From the NCBI RefSeq assembly GCF_023078495.1, contig NZ_CP095742.1, positions 3,720,001-3,784,000 on the forward strand: a DNA stretch of 64,000 bases. Reading direction: 5' to 3'. Of the stretch, positions 53,493-63,589 are shown piece after piece. Within the stretch, counting starts at the first letter, position 1. Each line of letters starts with the position of its first letter. Source of the stretch: Luteibacter aegosomatissinici (GTDB lineage Bacteria; Pseudomonadota; Gammaproteobacteria; Xanthomonadales; Rhodanobacteraceae). Made by a program: the position numbers and the translations under genes. The notes under the pieces were generated by a model, which was not told the DNA's origin, searched no databases, and saw only the letters and a program-made list of their open reading frames with translations.

Positions 53493-54329
53493 ATGTCCCG
53501 TCTGCGTAACCTCGCCCTCCTCGCGGCGCTCGCCGCCATATTCGCCGGCCCGGCCGTTGCGGCTGGTGATCTCAAGGTCATGACCTTCAACGTGCGCACC
53601 ATTACCGGGCCTGACGGTCCGAACCGCTGGGACATGCGCAAGGATCTGTTCGCGGACACGATCCGCCAACTGGACCCCGATGTGATCGGCACACAGGAGC
53701 TTGCACAACAGCAAGGCGATGACACCGTGGCCCGCCTGCCCCAGTTCGTCTGGTTCGGTCGCGACCGGTTCGGCGGCCACAAGGACGAACACATGGGCAT
53801 TTTCTATCGGAAGGATCGCCTGAAACTGGTGAAATCCGGCGATTTCTGGCTATCCGATACGCCTGACAAGGTCGCAAGCATCACCTGGGGCAACGTCTTC
53901 CCGCGCATGGTGAATTGGGCGCTCTTCGAGCGCCTGTCGGACCACAAGCAGTTCTACCTGCTCGACACGCATTTTCCGTACCGCGATAACGACGAGGAGG
54001 CGCGCTCGAAGTCGGCGCATGAAATGGCCGAATGGGTAAAGAAGCTTCCGGCTGGTACGCCGGTGGTAATCACCGGCGATTTCAATACAGGCCCGGATAG
54101 CGAATCGCACCGCATGCTTACCGCAACATTCAAGGATGCGTGGCCGACCGCACCCAAAAAGGATGGCCCGGAAGAAACCTTCCACAATTTCACCGGTAAC
54201 GCGACCAAGCGAATCGACTGGATCCTCTATCGTGGCCTTGAACCGAAGAGCGTCCGGACCATTACGATTTCGAAGGATGGGCGTTACCCATCGGACCATT
54301 TCCCTGTCCAGGCTGATTTCGCCTTCTGA
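53493..54329 (+). CDS. Secreted endonuclease/exonuclease/phosphatase-family protein
   Basis: 278 residues. Signal peptide ending AGPAVAAGD. The family's metal and catalytic residues appear in order: MTFNVR (Asn), GTQE (Glu), DTHFPYRD (His), ITGDFNTGP (Asp/Asn), RIDWIL (Asp) and SDHFPV (Asp/His). Substrate could be nucleic acid, sugar phosphate or lipid; the sequence does not decide. Confidence 0.88.
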   Translation: MSRLRNLALLAALAAIFAGPAVAAGDLKVMTFNVRTITGPDGPNRWDMRKDLFADTIRQLDPDVIGTQELAQQQGDDTVARLPQFVWFGRDRFGGHKDEHMGIFYRKDRLKLVKSGDFWLSDTPDKVASITWGNVFPRMVNWALFERLSDHKQFYLLDTHFPYRDNDEEARSKSAHEMAEWVKKLPAGTPVVITGDFNTGPDSESHRMLTATFKDAWPTAPKKDGPEETFHNFTGNATKRIDWILYRGLEPKSVRTITISKDGRYPSDHFPVQADFAF

Positions 54330-54489
54330 GCTAGCATGCGCGGATAGGGGTGTCCCTGGCACCTCCTGTCCGCGTATCGGTGCCCGAAAACGCCGGCTGG
54401 ATCCCCTCAGGGAGGGCGAATTCGCTAGAACGCTTGCGGTAGGTAAGCGCTAACGCGATAGTCGCAATATCTTCCGGGAGGTTCGACCC

Positions 54490-55506
54490 ATGCGCCGCTT
54501 GCTGACGCTTCTGTTGCTCGCTTTTACCGTGTTTGCGGCCCACGCCGCCCCACCGCCGTCCTATTTCGACAATACCGGTCGCGATGACGTGTTGTCCGGC
54601 GGCGTCAAAATGATCACGATCGATACGCCGAAGGGAAAATTCCGCGTATGGACGAAGCGCGTGGGAAACAATCCTACGATCAAGGTGCTTCTGCTACACG
54701 GCGGCCCGGGCGCGACCCACGAGTATTTCGAGGCGTTCGACAGCTATTTCCCCGGCGCCAGCATCGAGTATTACTACTACGACCAGCTCGGCTCGGCTTT
54801 CAGCGACAAACCAACGGACGAATCGCTGTGGGAAATCCCGCGTTTTGTCGAGGAAGTGGAACAGGTGCGCCAGGCCTTGCACCTGGACAAGGACAACTTC
54901 TACCTGCTCGGCCATTCCTGGGGCGGCGTTCTCGCTATCGAATACGCGCTCAAGTACCAGCAGCATCTCAAGGGGCTGGTGATCTCGAACATGGTCGATA
55001 GCATTCCCGCGTACAACGTGTACGCCAAAACCGTATTGATGCCGGCGATGGATCAGAAGAAGCTGGCCGAGGTGCAGCGCATGGAGCGCGAGCACAAGAC
55101 CAGCGATCCGGCGTACATGGCCATCCTGACACCCATGCACTACGAGCAGCATGTGTTGCGTATGCCGGCGGACCAGTGGCCGGATCCGGTCACGCGCGCC
55201 TTTGGCCATATCAACGAACAGATTTACGTGTCCATGCAGGGGCCGAGCGAACTGGGTGCCAGCGGCAAGCTGCTGCATTGGGACCGTAGCAAGGACCTGG
55301 CAAGGATCAAGGTCCCTACCCTGGTCATCGGCGCCACGTACGACACGATGGACCCGAAGTACATGGAGGCCATGTCCAAGAAACTGCCCAACGGGCATTT
55401 CCTGTTGTGCCCCAAGGGCGCACATCTGGCCATGTATGACGACCAGCAGACCTATTTCACGGGGCTGATCAAGTTCCTGAAGGAAACGGACGCGGCCAAG
55501 CCCTGA
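54490..55506 (+). CDS. Exported proline iminopeptidase-like hydrolase (S33 family)
   Basis: 338 residues with a signal peptide (RLLTLLLLAFTVFAAHA). HGGPG at 70-74 is the S33 oxyanion motif; nucleophile Ser143 lies in GHSWGG. The Asp of ATYDTMDP and the His of KGAHLAM complete the triad. Most relatives are cytoplasmic, so export is notable. Strong GGGAGG Shine-Dalgarno. Confidence 0.88.
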   Translation: MRRLLTLLLLAFTVFAAHAAPPPSYFDNTGRDDVLSGGVKMITIDTPKGKFRVWTKRVGNNPTIKVLLLHGGPGATHEYFEAFDSYFPGASIEYYYYDQLGSAFSDKPTDESLWEIPRFVEEVEQVRQALHLDKDNFYLLGHSWGGVLAIEYALKYQQHLKGLVISNMVDSIPAYNVYAKTVLMPAMDQKKLAEVQRMEREHKTSDPAYMAILTPMHYEQHVLRMPADQWPDPVTRAFGHINEQIYVSMQGPSELGASGKLLHWDRSKDLARIKVPTLVIGATYDTMDPKYMEAMSKKLPNGHFLLCPKGAHLAMYDDQQTYFTGLIKFLKETDAAKP

Positions 55507-55516
55507 GGCACATCCC

Positions 55517-55597
55517 ATCGCGCGCAAGCGCGCTCCTACACCAGCCGCCCCGTCGCGGCTATCCGTGACCCCTTGTAGGAGCGCGCTTGCGCGCGAT
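55517..55597. repeat. Pair of inverted REP-like elements before parC
   Basis: Perfect 24-base arms (55517-55540 and 55574-55597) of the GTAGGAGCGCGCTTGCGCG element flank 33 bases. Located 10 bases after the hydrolase stop; may end that transcript. Confidence 0.88.
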
Positions 55598-55697
55598 CCG
55601 GCCTTCCTCGCCGCCCAGTCTTCGCTCCTGAGACGTCTTTCTGGCACCATCGTCCGGTTAACGACGCGCCGCGGCGCGCTGCCGGATCGCTAAATAC

Positions 55698-57938
55698 ATG
55701 AATTTGCAAGCCAATTACGAACAGATCCCGCTCAAGGACTACGCTGAGCGCGCATACCTCGATTACTCGATGTACGTGGTGCTGGATCGCGCCCTGCCCT
55801 TCATCGGCGATGGCCTGAAGCCGGTCCAGCGGCGCATCATCTACGCCATGAGCGAGCTCAGCCTGGGCGCCCAGGCCAAGCCGAAGAAATCCGCCCGAAC
55901 CATCGGTGACGTGATCGGCAAGTTCCACCCGCACGGCGATTCCGCATGCTACGAGGCCATGGTGCTCATGGCCCAGCCGTTCTCGTACCGCTACCCGCTG
56001 GTGGATGGCCACGGCAACTTCGGCTCTTCGGACGATCCGAAGAGCTTCGCGGCCATGCGTTACACGGAATCTCGCCTCACCCCCATCGCGGAGGTGCTGC
56101 TTTCCGAGCTGGGCCACGGCACCACCGACTGGTCGGCGAACTTCGACGGCACCCTCGAGGAGCCCACGTGGCTGCCGGCGCGCGTCCCGCACGTGCTGCT
56201 CAATGGCTCCATGGGCATCGCCGTGGGCATGGCCACTGACATCCCGCCGCACAACCTGCGCGAGGTCGCCAGCGCCTGCATTCGCCTGCTCGACGATCCG
56301 GACGCGACCATCGCCGATTTGTGCGAGCACGTCCAGGGCCCGGATTACCCCACCAAGGCCGAGATCATTACGCCACGGCGCGAGCTGGTCGCGATGTACC
56401 AGTCCGGAACCGGTTCGGTGCGTGCGCGGGCCATCTACGAGCGTGATGACGGAAATATTGTCATCACCGCCCTGCCCCACCAGGTATCGCCATCGAAGAT
56501 CCTGGAGCAGATCGCTGCGCAGATGCGCGCGAAGAAGCTGCCGATGATCGAGGACCTGCGCGACGAATCCGATCATGAGAATCCGATCCGCCTGGTTATC
56601 GTGCCGCGCTCGAACCGCGTGGATGTGGACGAGATGATGCAGCACCTCTTCGCCACGACGGACCTGGAGAAGAGCTTCCGCATCAACATGAACATGATCG
56701 GTCTGGATGGCCGCCCCCAGGTGAAGGATCTGAAGACGATTCTCGCTGAGTGGCTGCGCTTCCGCACCGATACGGTCACCCGGCGCCTGAACCACCGCCT
56801 GAGTCGCGTCGAGCGCCGCCTGCACCTGCTGGAAGCACTGCGTATCGCCTACCTCAACCTGGACGAAGTGATCCGCATCGTCCGCACCGAGGAAGAGCCG
56901 AAGCCGGTGCTGATCGCCCGCTTCCGTCTCGATGAGGAACAGGCCGATTACATCCTCGAAACCAAGCTGCGCCAGCTGGCCCGCCTGGAAGAGATGAAGA
57001 TCAACGAGGAGCGCGACAAGCTCGAGGAAGAGCGCGCCCGGATCAATGTCCTGCTGAAGTCCCCGGCCAAATTGAAGAGCCTGATCAAGGATGAGCTTCG
57101 TGGCGATGCGGAAAAGTTTGGCGACGAGCGCCGTTCGCCGCTGATCGAGCGAAGCGTGGCCCAGGCTCTCGACGAGAGCGCCCTGGTTGCCTCCGAGCCA
57201 GTCACGGTCGTGCTGTCGCAGAAGGGCTGGGTACGTGCCGGCAAGGGCCACGATGTGGATGGCGAAGCGCTGTCCTACCGCGAAGGCGACAGCCTGGCGG
57301 CGATTGCCCGCGCCCGAACGACCCAGCAGGTGGCGTTTATCGACTCCACCGGTCGCGCTTACGCCACGCCGGCGCACACACTGCCTTCGGCACGCGGCAA
57401 CGGCGAGCCGCTGACAGGTCGCTTCAGCCCACCGGCGGGCGCGCGCTTTGATGCGGTCGTCGCGGCCGACAACGATACCCGCATCGTACTTGCGACCGAT
57501 TTCGGCTATGGCTTCGTGACACGCTTCGAGGCCCTCACGGGCCGCCAGAAGGCCGGCAAGCAGATCATCTCGCTGAGCGATGGCGCCCGCGTGCTTGCAC
57601 CTGCCATCACCCCGGATCCGTCGCGCGACCGCATCGTGGTCGTCACCAGCGAGGGCCACCTGCTGATGTTCTCGGTCGCCGAGTTGCCGGAGCTCGACAA
57701 GGGCAAGGGCAACAAGCTGATCGAGATCCCGAAGGCGAAGCTCGCTTCGGGCGAGGAACGCGTCGTCGGCGTGGCGGTGGTCACCGAGGGCAAGGGCGAG
57801 GTCACCATGTACGCCGGCGCCCGCAAGCTCACACTGAAATGGGCGGACCTGGTTGAGTACGGCGGCAACCGCGCCACCCGCGGTGGCGTGCTGCCGCGCG
57901 GCCTGCGCCGCGTGGAGCGGATCGAAACCAGCGGCTAA
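55698..57938 (+). CDS. parC: DNA topoisomerase IV subunit A ParC
   Basis: Decatenates daughter chromosomes with ParE. Catalytic Tyr122 lies in AAMRYTE. The quinolone region reads [15 protein letters not shown] with Ser82 and Glu86 (E. coli Ser80/Glu84), i.e. wild type. The C-terminal beta-pinwheel domain is present. 746 residues, full length. Confidence 0.98.
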   Translation: MNLQANYEQIPLKDYAERAYLDYSMYVVLDRALPFIGDGLKPVQRRIIYAMSELSLGAQAKPKKSARTIGDVIGKFHPHGDSACYEAMVLMAQPFSYRYPLVDGHGNFGSSDDPKSFAAMRYTESRLTPIAEVLLSELGHGTTDWSANFDGTLEEPTWLPARVPHVLLNGSMGIAVGMATDIPPHNLREVASACIRLLDDPDATIADLCEHVQGPDYPTKAEIITPRRELVAMYQSGTGSVRARAIYERDDGNIVITALPHQVSPSKILEQIAAQMRAKKLPMIEDLRDESDHENPIRLVIVPRSNRVDVDEMMQHLFATTDLEKSFRINMNMIGLDGRPQVKDLKTILAEWLRFRTDTVTRRLNHRLSRVERRLHLLEALRIAYLNLDEVIRIVRTEEEPKPVLIARFRLDEEQADYILETKLRQLARLEEMKINEERDKLEEERARINVLLKSPAKLKSLIKDELRGDAEKFGDERRSPLIERSVAQALDESALVASEPVTVVLSQKGWVRAGKGHDVDGEALSYREGDSLAAIARARTTQQVAFIDSTGRAYATPAHTLPSARGNGEPLTGRFSPPAGARFDAVVAADNDTRIVLATDFGYGFVTRFEALTGRQKAGKQIISLSDGARVLAPAITPDPSRDRIVVVTSEGHLLMFSVAELPELDKGKGNKLIEIPKAKLASGEERVVGVAVVTEGKGEVTMYAGARKLTLKWADLVEYGGNRATRGGVLPRGLRRVERIETSG

Positions 57939-57950
57939 GGCCCTGTTTTT

Positions 57951-58016
57951 GCAGGAGCGCGCTTGCGTGCGATGTCGGGATACAGCAAGCCCCATCGCGT
58001 GTGAGCGCGCTCCTGC
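57951..58016. repeat. REP-like palindrome between parC and the Nudix gene
   Basis: Variant element beginning GCAGGAGCGCGCTTGCGTGCG, with arms of 23 bases (57951-57973, 57994-58016; a few mismatches) and a 20-base loop. Sits between convergent genes and may end both. Confidence 0.82.
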
Positions 58017-58024
58017 AGGGTCCG

Positions 58025-58513
58025 CTAGAGCCGGCTATAGCTCCACGACACCATCCGCCCATCCTTGTACGGCATGACGCCGTGGAAAGGTCTCGGATCG
58101 GCGTCGAACACGAGCGGCAGGAAGTGGCGATCGCCCTCCCACATGGGCAGGGCTTCCAGTTCGTCGGCCTTTACCCATTCCAGCGTGCCCTCTGGATTTG
58201 AGGACATGGCTTCGCCTTCAAACGCGGTGATGACGAAGATAAAGCCCAGCCAGTCCTCGCCGTTCTTGCCAAATCCAGGCCAGTTCAGGGTTCCGCGCAG
58301 GCTCATTTCGGTGCATTCGATGCCTGCCTCTTCGCGGATCTCGCGGCGCATGCACGCGGCAATATCCTCGCCCGGCTCCATCTTCCCGCCCAGGCCGTTG
58401 TACTTGCCCAGGTGCTGGTCATCCTTGCGGGCATTGCGATGGATCATGAGTACGCGCTGGCCGTCTGGCGACAGCACGTAGCCGAGCGTGGCGACGATGG
58501 GCGTATAGGGCAT
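58025..58513 (-). CDS. Nudix hydrolase, MutT/MTH1-like
   Basis: 162 residues. A perfect Nudix box lies at 43-65 (Gly43, Glu49, Arg57-Glu58, Glu61-Glu62, Gly64). YNGLGGKMEPGED and MIHRN resemble 8-oxo-dGTP/2-OH-dATP hydrolases, so nucleotide-pool cleaning is likely but not certain. ATG at 58513 chosen; the longer frame to 58609 has no support. Confidence 0.88.
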   Translation of the reverse strand: MPYTPIVATLGYVLSPDGQRVLMIHRNARKDDQHLGKYNGLGGKMEPGEDIAACMRREIREEAGIECTEMSLRGTLNWPGFGKNGEDWLGFIFVITAFEGEAMSSNPEGTLEWVKADELEALPMWEGDRHFLPLVFDADPRPFHGVMPYKDGRMVSWSYSRL

Positions 58514-58661
58514 GGTGTCGGAGGGTGCAGGCGGTAAACCCTGAAGTTTACGCCCTATACACTCACAGCGTCCGCGCCACCCCATCGCCACGCACAGACC
58601 CTTGCACATGCCCCATCGGCCCGGCGAACATCAGGGAATGCCCCACCGCCGTTTTCGCAAC

Positions 58662-59447
58662 ATGGCCACTCTCCTCCTCCGCAGTCTCGCCCTCGCCAGC
58701 CTCACGGCCTTCGCCTTCGGCTGTGCCGCGCCTGCCGATGCAGTGGATGGTCGTGACCTCGTTTTCGATAGCCAGTCGTACTACGTGGCGAAAGTCGACA
58801 CCCGGCGGGAAGATATCGAGTTGTTCTGGCGCAATCCCGATAGTGGCCAGCCGTTCGCCAGCATTGAAGCGCTGAAGACCTGGACAGCGGGTAAGGGCCG
58901 GCCCCTCTCGTTCGCCACCAATGCCGGCATCTATGACCGCGACTTCCGACCGCTGGGCCTGTACGTCGAGAACGGCAAGGCCGTCGTCCCCTTGAATCTT
59001 GCCCATGGCAACCCACGCTCGGGAAATTTCTCACTGCTGCCCAATGGGGTATTTGCCATCTACGACGACGGCACCGCCCAGGTCAGCACCACGGAAGCCT
59101 TCCGCAGCGCAGGGCGCAAACCTCGCTGGGCCACCCAGTCCGGACCGATGCTCGTTATCAACGGCGAGGTGAACACGCAGTTCGATAATGGATCGGACAG
59201 CATGAAGTGGCGCAGCGGTGTATGCGCCACCTCAGCGCACGATGTGGTGTTCGTCGTGAGCCGCGCACCGGTCAACTTCCACTCGTTTGCCCGGCTGTTC
59301 CGCGATGAACTCGGCTGCCGTGATGCCCTGTTCCTGGATGGCACCATTTCACAGGCATGGACCCCCGCCGATGGCTACGCTGGGGCCCCCGCGTTCATGA
59401 CCAAGCCATACGCGGGCATGGTCGCCGTCTTCCCCAAGGCGAGATGA
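58662..59447 (+). CDS. Phosphodiester glycosidase-family lipoprotein (DUF2233/NAGPA type)
   Basis: 261 residues. Lipobox FGC after a hydrophobic leader. NAGIYDRDFRPLGLYVENG, GVFAIYDDGTAQVSTTE, ATQSGPMLVINGEVN and LFLDGTISQAW are the conserved blocks of the phosphodiester glycosidase family. Probably acts on a phospho-sugar at the envelope. The frame opens at 58602, but the ATG at 58662 places the lipobox correctly. Confidence 0.85.
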   Translation: MATLLLRSLALASLTAFAFGCAAPADAVDGRDLVFDSQSYYVAKVDTRREDIELFWRNPDSGQPFASIEALKTWTAGKGRPLSFATNAGIYDRDFRPLGLYVENGKAVVPLNLAHGNPRSGNFSLLPNGVFAIYDDGTAQVSTTEAFRSAGRKPRWATQSGPMLVINGEVNTQFDNGSDSMKWRSGVCATSAHDVVFVVSRAPVNFHSFARLFRDELGCRDALFLDGTISQAWTPADGYAGAPAFMTKPYAGMVAVFPKAR

Positions 59448-59488
59448 CGCCGTGTGCCCTCAGGCCCCACACCGCGCTTTCCCGCCGA

Positions 59489-61000
59489 CTAATATGTAGG
59501 AAACCGCAGCATCACGGCGTCAAACCACGCGACCCGGGATTTCACCGGCAACGGCGAGTTGGGACGCGTACGGAAATCCGCACAGACGTTGCTCGCGTCG
59601 CAGGTATTCCAGCCGGCCTCGTAGATGGTGTAGTAGGGAATGACGCGCCCCGCGTTGCCGCGCAACGGAAGCTCCCACAGGATTTCGTAGCGCGGGTTCA
59701 GGGTTGACGCCAGCGGCGTGGCGCGCATGAGGTTTCCACGGTGGTTGCGTGCCGCGATCCACTGCCTGAGGGCAGAAAGATCGGGAATCCAGTGCGTGCT
59801 GCGGTGGAAGGCGGTATCGGCATTGCTGAAGATGTGGACCAGCGATAATGCCGTCTGCGCAGTGTCCGTGGTGCCGTGCATCACATCCAGGCCGAAGGTG
59901 ATCTTGGGGGCAGCGCCATCGCTCCCGCCGGCGGCCACGCGGACGTTTCCAACGACGTCGAACTTGACCGATTTCGAGGCCGTGACCGACTGATCCTGTG
60001 AATCCTGGGGATAGAGACGACGAAGGCGCGGGCGCACCGGGCAGTCGAAGCGCAAGTGGGCATCAAGGCCATCACACTCGAACACCAGGGTGTTGGCGAC
60101 GCCTGGATAGGTCGAGTTGAGCGGCCAGGCCGAGATGGTCTGATGATGTGCCAAACCGCCCCAACCCGAATGAATAGCCAGGTCCAGCAGGTTGTGAATG
60201 GTGCCGTCGCGGTCCACGACACCTTCATAACCGGACCGCCGTGTGAAGCCAAACCCCGCACCATCACCGACGGTCTTCACCCACATGGCGTAACCCACCC
60301 GCGAGCGTTCGACCCTGTCTTCGCCGCGAATGAATGCCCACTCCGTGGTCAGCGTGAGCAGCGCGTCCTTTGTATCACTGAACGGTTCGATCACGACGTT
60401 GCGAGGCGCAGCCGCGTAATGGGAAAAGATTCCGTACTGGCACCAGCGGCGGATTTCGGAACGAAATGCCCTCCGCTCGGCGTGACTCGGCGTGGCGTCC
60501 CCGAATAACGCATGGTGCATTTCACGGCTGAACGAGCGACAGATCGTCCCAGGTGTGCTGGCGACGAATTCAAGCGCCACGGTGCGTGATCCGTTACGAG
60601 CTACCGCCACGCGATCGCCGCGACCCGGTGCCGTGGGCTCATCGCCGTTGGCACGCTGCCACACTGCGAACGCGTTGACGCGATCTTCGTCATTCGCGGC
60701 GGCAATGCCGTGAACCCCCAGGCCTTCCCGCGGATCGAGTACCCAGGCACCCGTTTCAGGCCAGGTGTGCACGTGCTCAGGCAGTGCGCCGCCAATCATG
60801 GAACCGCCCCCGATGATCGCGAACGGTGCACCCTCATCTAACATACCCGAGAGGAGCGGGCGCAACACGGTGACCGAATCGGATGCATCGATACGAAACA
60901 CCGGCAGGCCCGGTACCGACGCATCGTCACGCGTGACAGCGCCCGCGCCGGCACTCATCAGCAAGCACGTCATCCCAAAGCACCATTCCTTCCATTGCAT
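59489..61000 (-). CDS. Unrecognised secreted protein, intact copy of a tandem family
   Basis: 503 residues with a signal peptide ending near SAGAGAVTRDD and no later membrane segment. Features seen: an acidic N-terminal domain, several Cys (CRSFSRE, RRWCQYG, FECDGLD, FDCPV, TCDASNVCAD) and a conserved end (STLNPRYEILWELPLRGNAGRVIPYYTIYEAGWNTC). Several segments show alternating beta-strand character, so a pore-forming-toxin-like or lectin-like fold is possible but unproven. Good GGGAGAA Shine-Dalgarno. A decayed paralogue lies directly upstream. Confidence 0.75.
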   Translation of the reverse strand: MQWKEWCFGMTCLLMSAGAGAVTRDDASVPGLPVFRIDASDSVTVLRPLLSGMLDEGAPFAIIGGGSMIGGALPEHVHTWPETGAWVLDPREGLGVHGIAAANDEDRVNAFAVWQRANGDEPTAPGRGDRVAVARNGSRTVALEFVASTPGTICRSFSREMHHALFGDATPSHAERRAFRSEIRRWCQYGIFSHYAAAPRNVVIEPFSDTKDALLTLTTEWAFIRGEDRVERSRVGYAMWVKTVGDGAGFGFTRRSGYEGVVDRDGTIHNLLDLAIHSGWGGLAHHQTISAWPLNSTYPGVANTLVFECDGLDAHLRFDCPVRPRLRRLYPQDSQDQSVTASKSVKFDVVGNVRVAAGGSDGAAPKITFGLDVMHGTTDTAQTALSLVHIFSNADTAFHRSTHWIPDLSALRQWIAARNHRGNLMRATPLASTLNPRYEILWELPLRGNAGRVIPYYTIYEAGWNTCDASNVCADFRTRPNSPLPVKSRVAWFDAVMLRFPTY

Positions 61001-61130
61001 GTCGCTTCTCCCTGGTTAGTGAAGCACAGCATGGCAAGGATGAGCGCCACAAAGAATCAGCCCTATCCTCCGGATCGTGTAGGGCATACGGAAGCGGGCG
61101 TCATCAACGGACGACGTCACACCGGCGCCC

Positions 61131-61999
61131 CTAGCGCAAAGGCAACCGGAGGGTGATGCCGTCTGCCCAGCCAACCTTCGCCTTGACGGGCAACCCAGGC
61201 GAAGGATATCGCCGGTAGTCCTTGCAATGGTTCCCGTGGATGCAGGTGTTCCAACCGGCCTCGTACACCATGTGGTAGGACAGCTCCCGCCCTGCGTTGC
61301 CCTGCAAGGGGAGCTCCCATACCATTTCATGCCTTGGGTTGAGCGTGGATGCCAGCGCGGTGGCCTTGGACAGCGCACCCGTGTGGTCACGCGCTTCGAT
61401 CCACCGCTGCAATGCGAATATGTCGGGCCGCCACCAGGTCGAGCCTCCTTGCGGAGGGCCTGTCTCTGATCGGGCAACGGTGTGGGCGTGCCGAACAATG
61501 CGATCGCCAGCTTCCGACTCAGCTGGCGGCAGGCGATCGACGGTGAGGCCACCAGCATGTTGAACTCGATGTGCTGCCGTACACCGGGCGCCAGGGGCGC
61601 ACCATGGCGCAAAGGCGCAGGTTCCTCTGGTGCCGCATCGGCCGGCCATGTCCAGGCGCGAAGCATGCGTTCGCGCGCGTCGTCATCTACCGCATTGAAC
61701 CCGAAGATCCCAAGGGTATCCGTGGCATCCAGCACCACTGTGTTCGTCGCAGGCCACGCATGCGCTGAGGTCGGGCGCATGCGCGCGAGCCACGCCGGTT
61801 GGCCCGCGAGAGCGATTCGCTTTCCGTCGTCGATCGCCCGCTCGATGTAAAGGCGCAACGGTGACGTTGCGTCGCTTTCATCAACCTTGATCAGCGTGAT
61901 TGGTGTATCGCTCCCCGCAACGGTCTGGATGGTCACGCTACGGGCGGCGCCTGGGGCCAGCAACGCCAGGCTCAGGCAAAGAACAAAAGGACATCTCAT
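61131..61999 (-). pseudogene. Decayed paralogue of the 59489-61000 secreted protein
   Basis: The 5' part, from an ATG at 61999 with AGGAT upstream, encodes a signal peptide and residues matching the N-terminal 180 residues of the neighbour (RQLSRKLAIALFGTPTP vs CRSFSREMHHALFGDATP). Near 61440 the frame shifts and the sequence jumps to the family C-terminus (STWWRPDIFALQRWIEARDH ... STLNPRHEMVWELPLQGNAGREL). About 220 central residues are gone. An in-frame product is impossible without frameshifting; the open frame continuing to 61016 is nonsense after the junction. Confidence 0.85.
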
Positions 62000-62096
62000 G
62001 GCGATCCTCGCGCGACGGCAGATCGCGAAAGGGTCGCAGGCCGCGAGACACGCGGCCATGCGGATGGGGCTCTACCCTGTGAAGGGCTCGCGCTCG

Positions 62097-63230
62097 CTAC
62101 GGCGTGAGCATGCGCTGACAGATCAATGCGTAGAGGTCTGGCAGCCGCTGCAGGTCGGCGATGGACACGCACTCATCCACTTTGTGGATCGTCGCATTCA
62201 CCGGTCCCAGCTCAATCACTTCGGCCCCCATGGGCGCGATGAAGCGGCCATCGCTCGTGCCGCCGCCCGTGCTCTGCTCAGGATCCAGCCCGCAAAGCTC
62301 GCGGCACACGGCCGCGACGACGTCCCGTAACCGGCCGCCCGGCGTGGCCAGGAAGGGATGTCCGGACAAATGCCAATCCGCGGTGTAGTCCACCCCGTGT
62401 GCCGACAACAGGGCCTCGGCGCGTGTGCGCAGCCCATCGGCCGTGCTGGCTGTGGAGAAACGCCAGTTCACCAGCGCGACCAGATCGCCGGGGATCACGT
62501 TGTTGGCGCCCGTACCGGCGTTGATGTTCGAGACCTGGAACGACGTGGGCGGAAAATCGCCATTGCCCTCATCCCAGCGCTCGGCCGCGAGTGCGGCAAG
62601 GGCGGGAGCGAACGTGTGGATCGGATTCCTTGCCTTCTCCGGGTAAGCCACGTGGCCCTGGATACCGCGCACCGTGATCGTGGCCGATAGCGACCCACGG
62701 CGTCCCACACGGATCAGGTCGCCCAGCCGCGCCTTCGCCGAGGGCTCGCCGACCACGCAATAATCAATGCGCTGGCCGGTGGCCTCGAAATGGGCGACCA
62801 CCTCGCGGACACCATGCAACGCCACGCCCTCCTCGTCGGAGGTCAACAACAGGCCGACGGTGCCCGCGTGATCGGGGTGCGTGCCTACGAATCGCTCCAG
62901 CGCCACGACCATCGCTGCCACGGAGCCTTTCATATCCGCCGCGCCGCGACCGTAGAGCATGCCGTCGCGCTCGGTGGGGACGAACGGCGGCGTGGCCCAG
63001 TGCTCTTCCGGGCCGCTCGGTACGACATCCGTGTGGCCCAGGAAGGCGAGCACGGGCCCTTCCGTGCCGTGCGTGGCCCACAGGTTATCGACATCGCCGA
63101 AGCGCAGGTGCTCGATGCGGAAGCCGAGCGCCGCGAGGCGCCCGGCGATCAGCGGCAGGCAGCCGGCATCCTCGGGCGTCACGGAACGACGGGCGATCAG
63201 GTCACGGGTGAGCTCGAGGACATCGGACAT
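62097..63230 (-). CDS. dapE: Succinyl-diaminopimelate desuccinylase DapE
   Basis: Lysine/diaminopimelate pathway; removes succinate from N-succinyl-LL-DAP. Metal-binding [21 protein letters not shown] and LLTSDEEG are clear. 377 residues from the ATG at 63230; the frame to 63293 overlaps the ArsC-like gene. Clustered with dapD. Confidence 0.96.
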   Translation of the reverse strand: MSDVLELTRDLIARRSVTPEDAGCLPLIAGRLAALGFRIEHLRFGDVDNLWATHGTEGPVLAFLGHTDVVPSGPEEHWATPPFVPTERDGMLYGRGAADMKGSVAAMVVALERFVGTHPDHAGTVGLLLTSDEEGVALHGVREVVAHFEATGQRIDYCVVGEPSAKARLGDLIRVGRRGSLSATITVRGIQGHVAYPEKARNPIHTFAPALAALAAERWDEGNGDFPPTSFQVSNINAGTGANNVIPGDLVALVNWRFSTASTADGLRTRAEALLSAHGVDYTADWHLSGHPFLATPGGRLRDVVAAVCRELCGLDPEQSTGGGTSDGRFIAPMGAEVIELGPVNATIHKVDECVSIADLQRLPDLYALICQRMLTP

Positions 63231-63231
63231 G

Positions 63232-63585
63232 TCAGGCACCGAAGCGCTTCTTGTAGGCGTTGTCCGTAAAGCCCACGGCGACATCGTCACCATGGACCAG
63301 CACCGGCCGCTTGATGAGTGCGGGGTATTCCTTCAGCAACAGGGTCCACTCCGGGTCGGTGCGTGGATCCTTACGCTGGGGCAGGAGCGTGCGCCAGGTC
63401 GTGGACGCCTTGTTGACCAGCTTCTCCCAGCCGCCCACCTTTTCCGACCACGCCTTCAGCGTGCCCGGCGGCACCGGGTTGGCGCGGTAATCCACGAACG
63501 TGTACTCGACACCGAAGCGATCGAGCCAGTTACGCGCCTTCTTGCAGGTATCGCAGGTGGGCAACCCGTAGATCGTGACTGCCAT
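63232..63585 (-). CDS. ArsC/Spx-family protein (YffB type)
   Basis: 117 residues. [34 protein letters not shown] is the ArsC/Spx thioredoxin-like start with a CxxC. YffB-type members are common between dapD and dapE; the activity is unclear, perhaps glutathione-linked reduction. The ATG at 63585 is preferred; a GTG at 63597 overlaps dapD. Confidence 0.9.
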   Translation of the reverse strand: MAVTIYGLPTCDTCKKARNWLDRFGVEYTFVDYRANPVPPGTLKAWSEKVGGWEKLVNKASTTWRTLLPQRKDPRTDPEWTLLLKEYPALIKRPVLVHGDDVAVGFTDNAYKKRFGA

Positions 63586-63589
63586 GGTG

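Noticed and set aside
55536..57995. 819-residue minus-strand open frame
   Set aside because: Antisense shadow of parC; the parC translation is unmistakable.
61016..62059. 347-residue intact gene upstream of the secreted protein
   Set aside because: The translation after about 61440 is frameshifted nonsense, while another frame carries the family C-terminus. It is treated as a pseudogene beginning at 61999.
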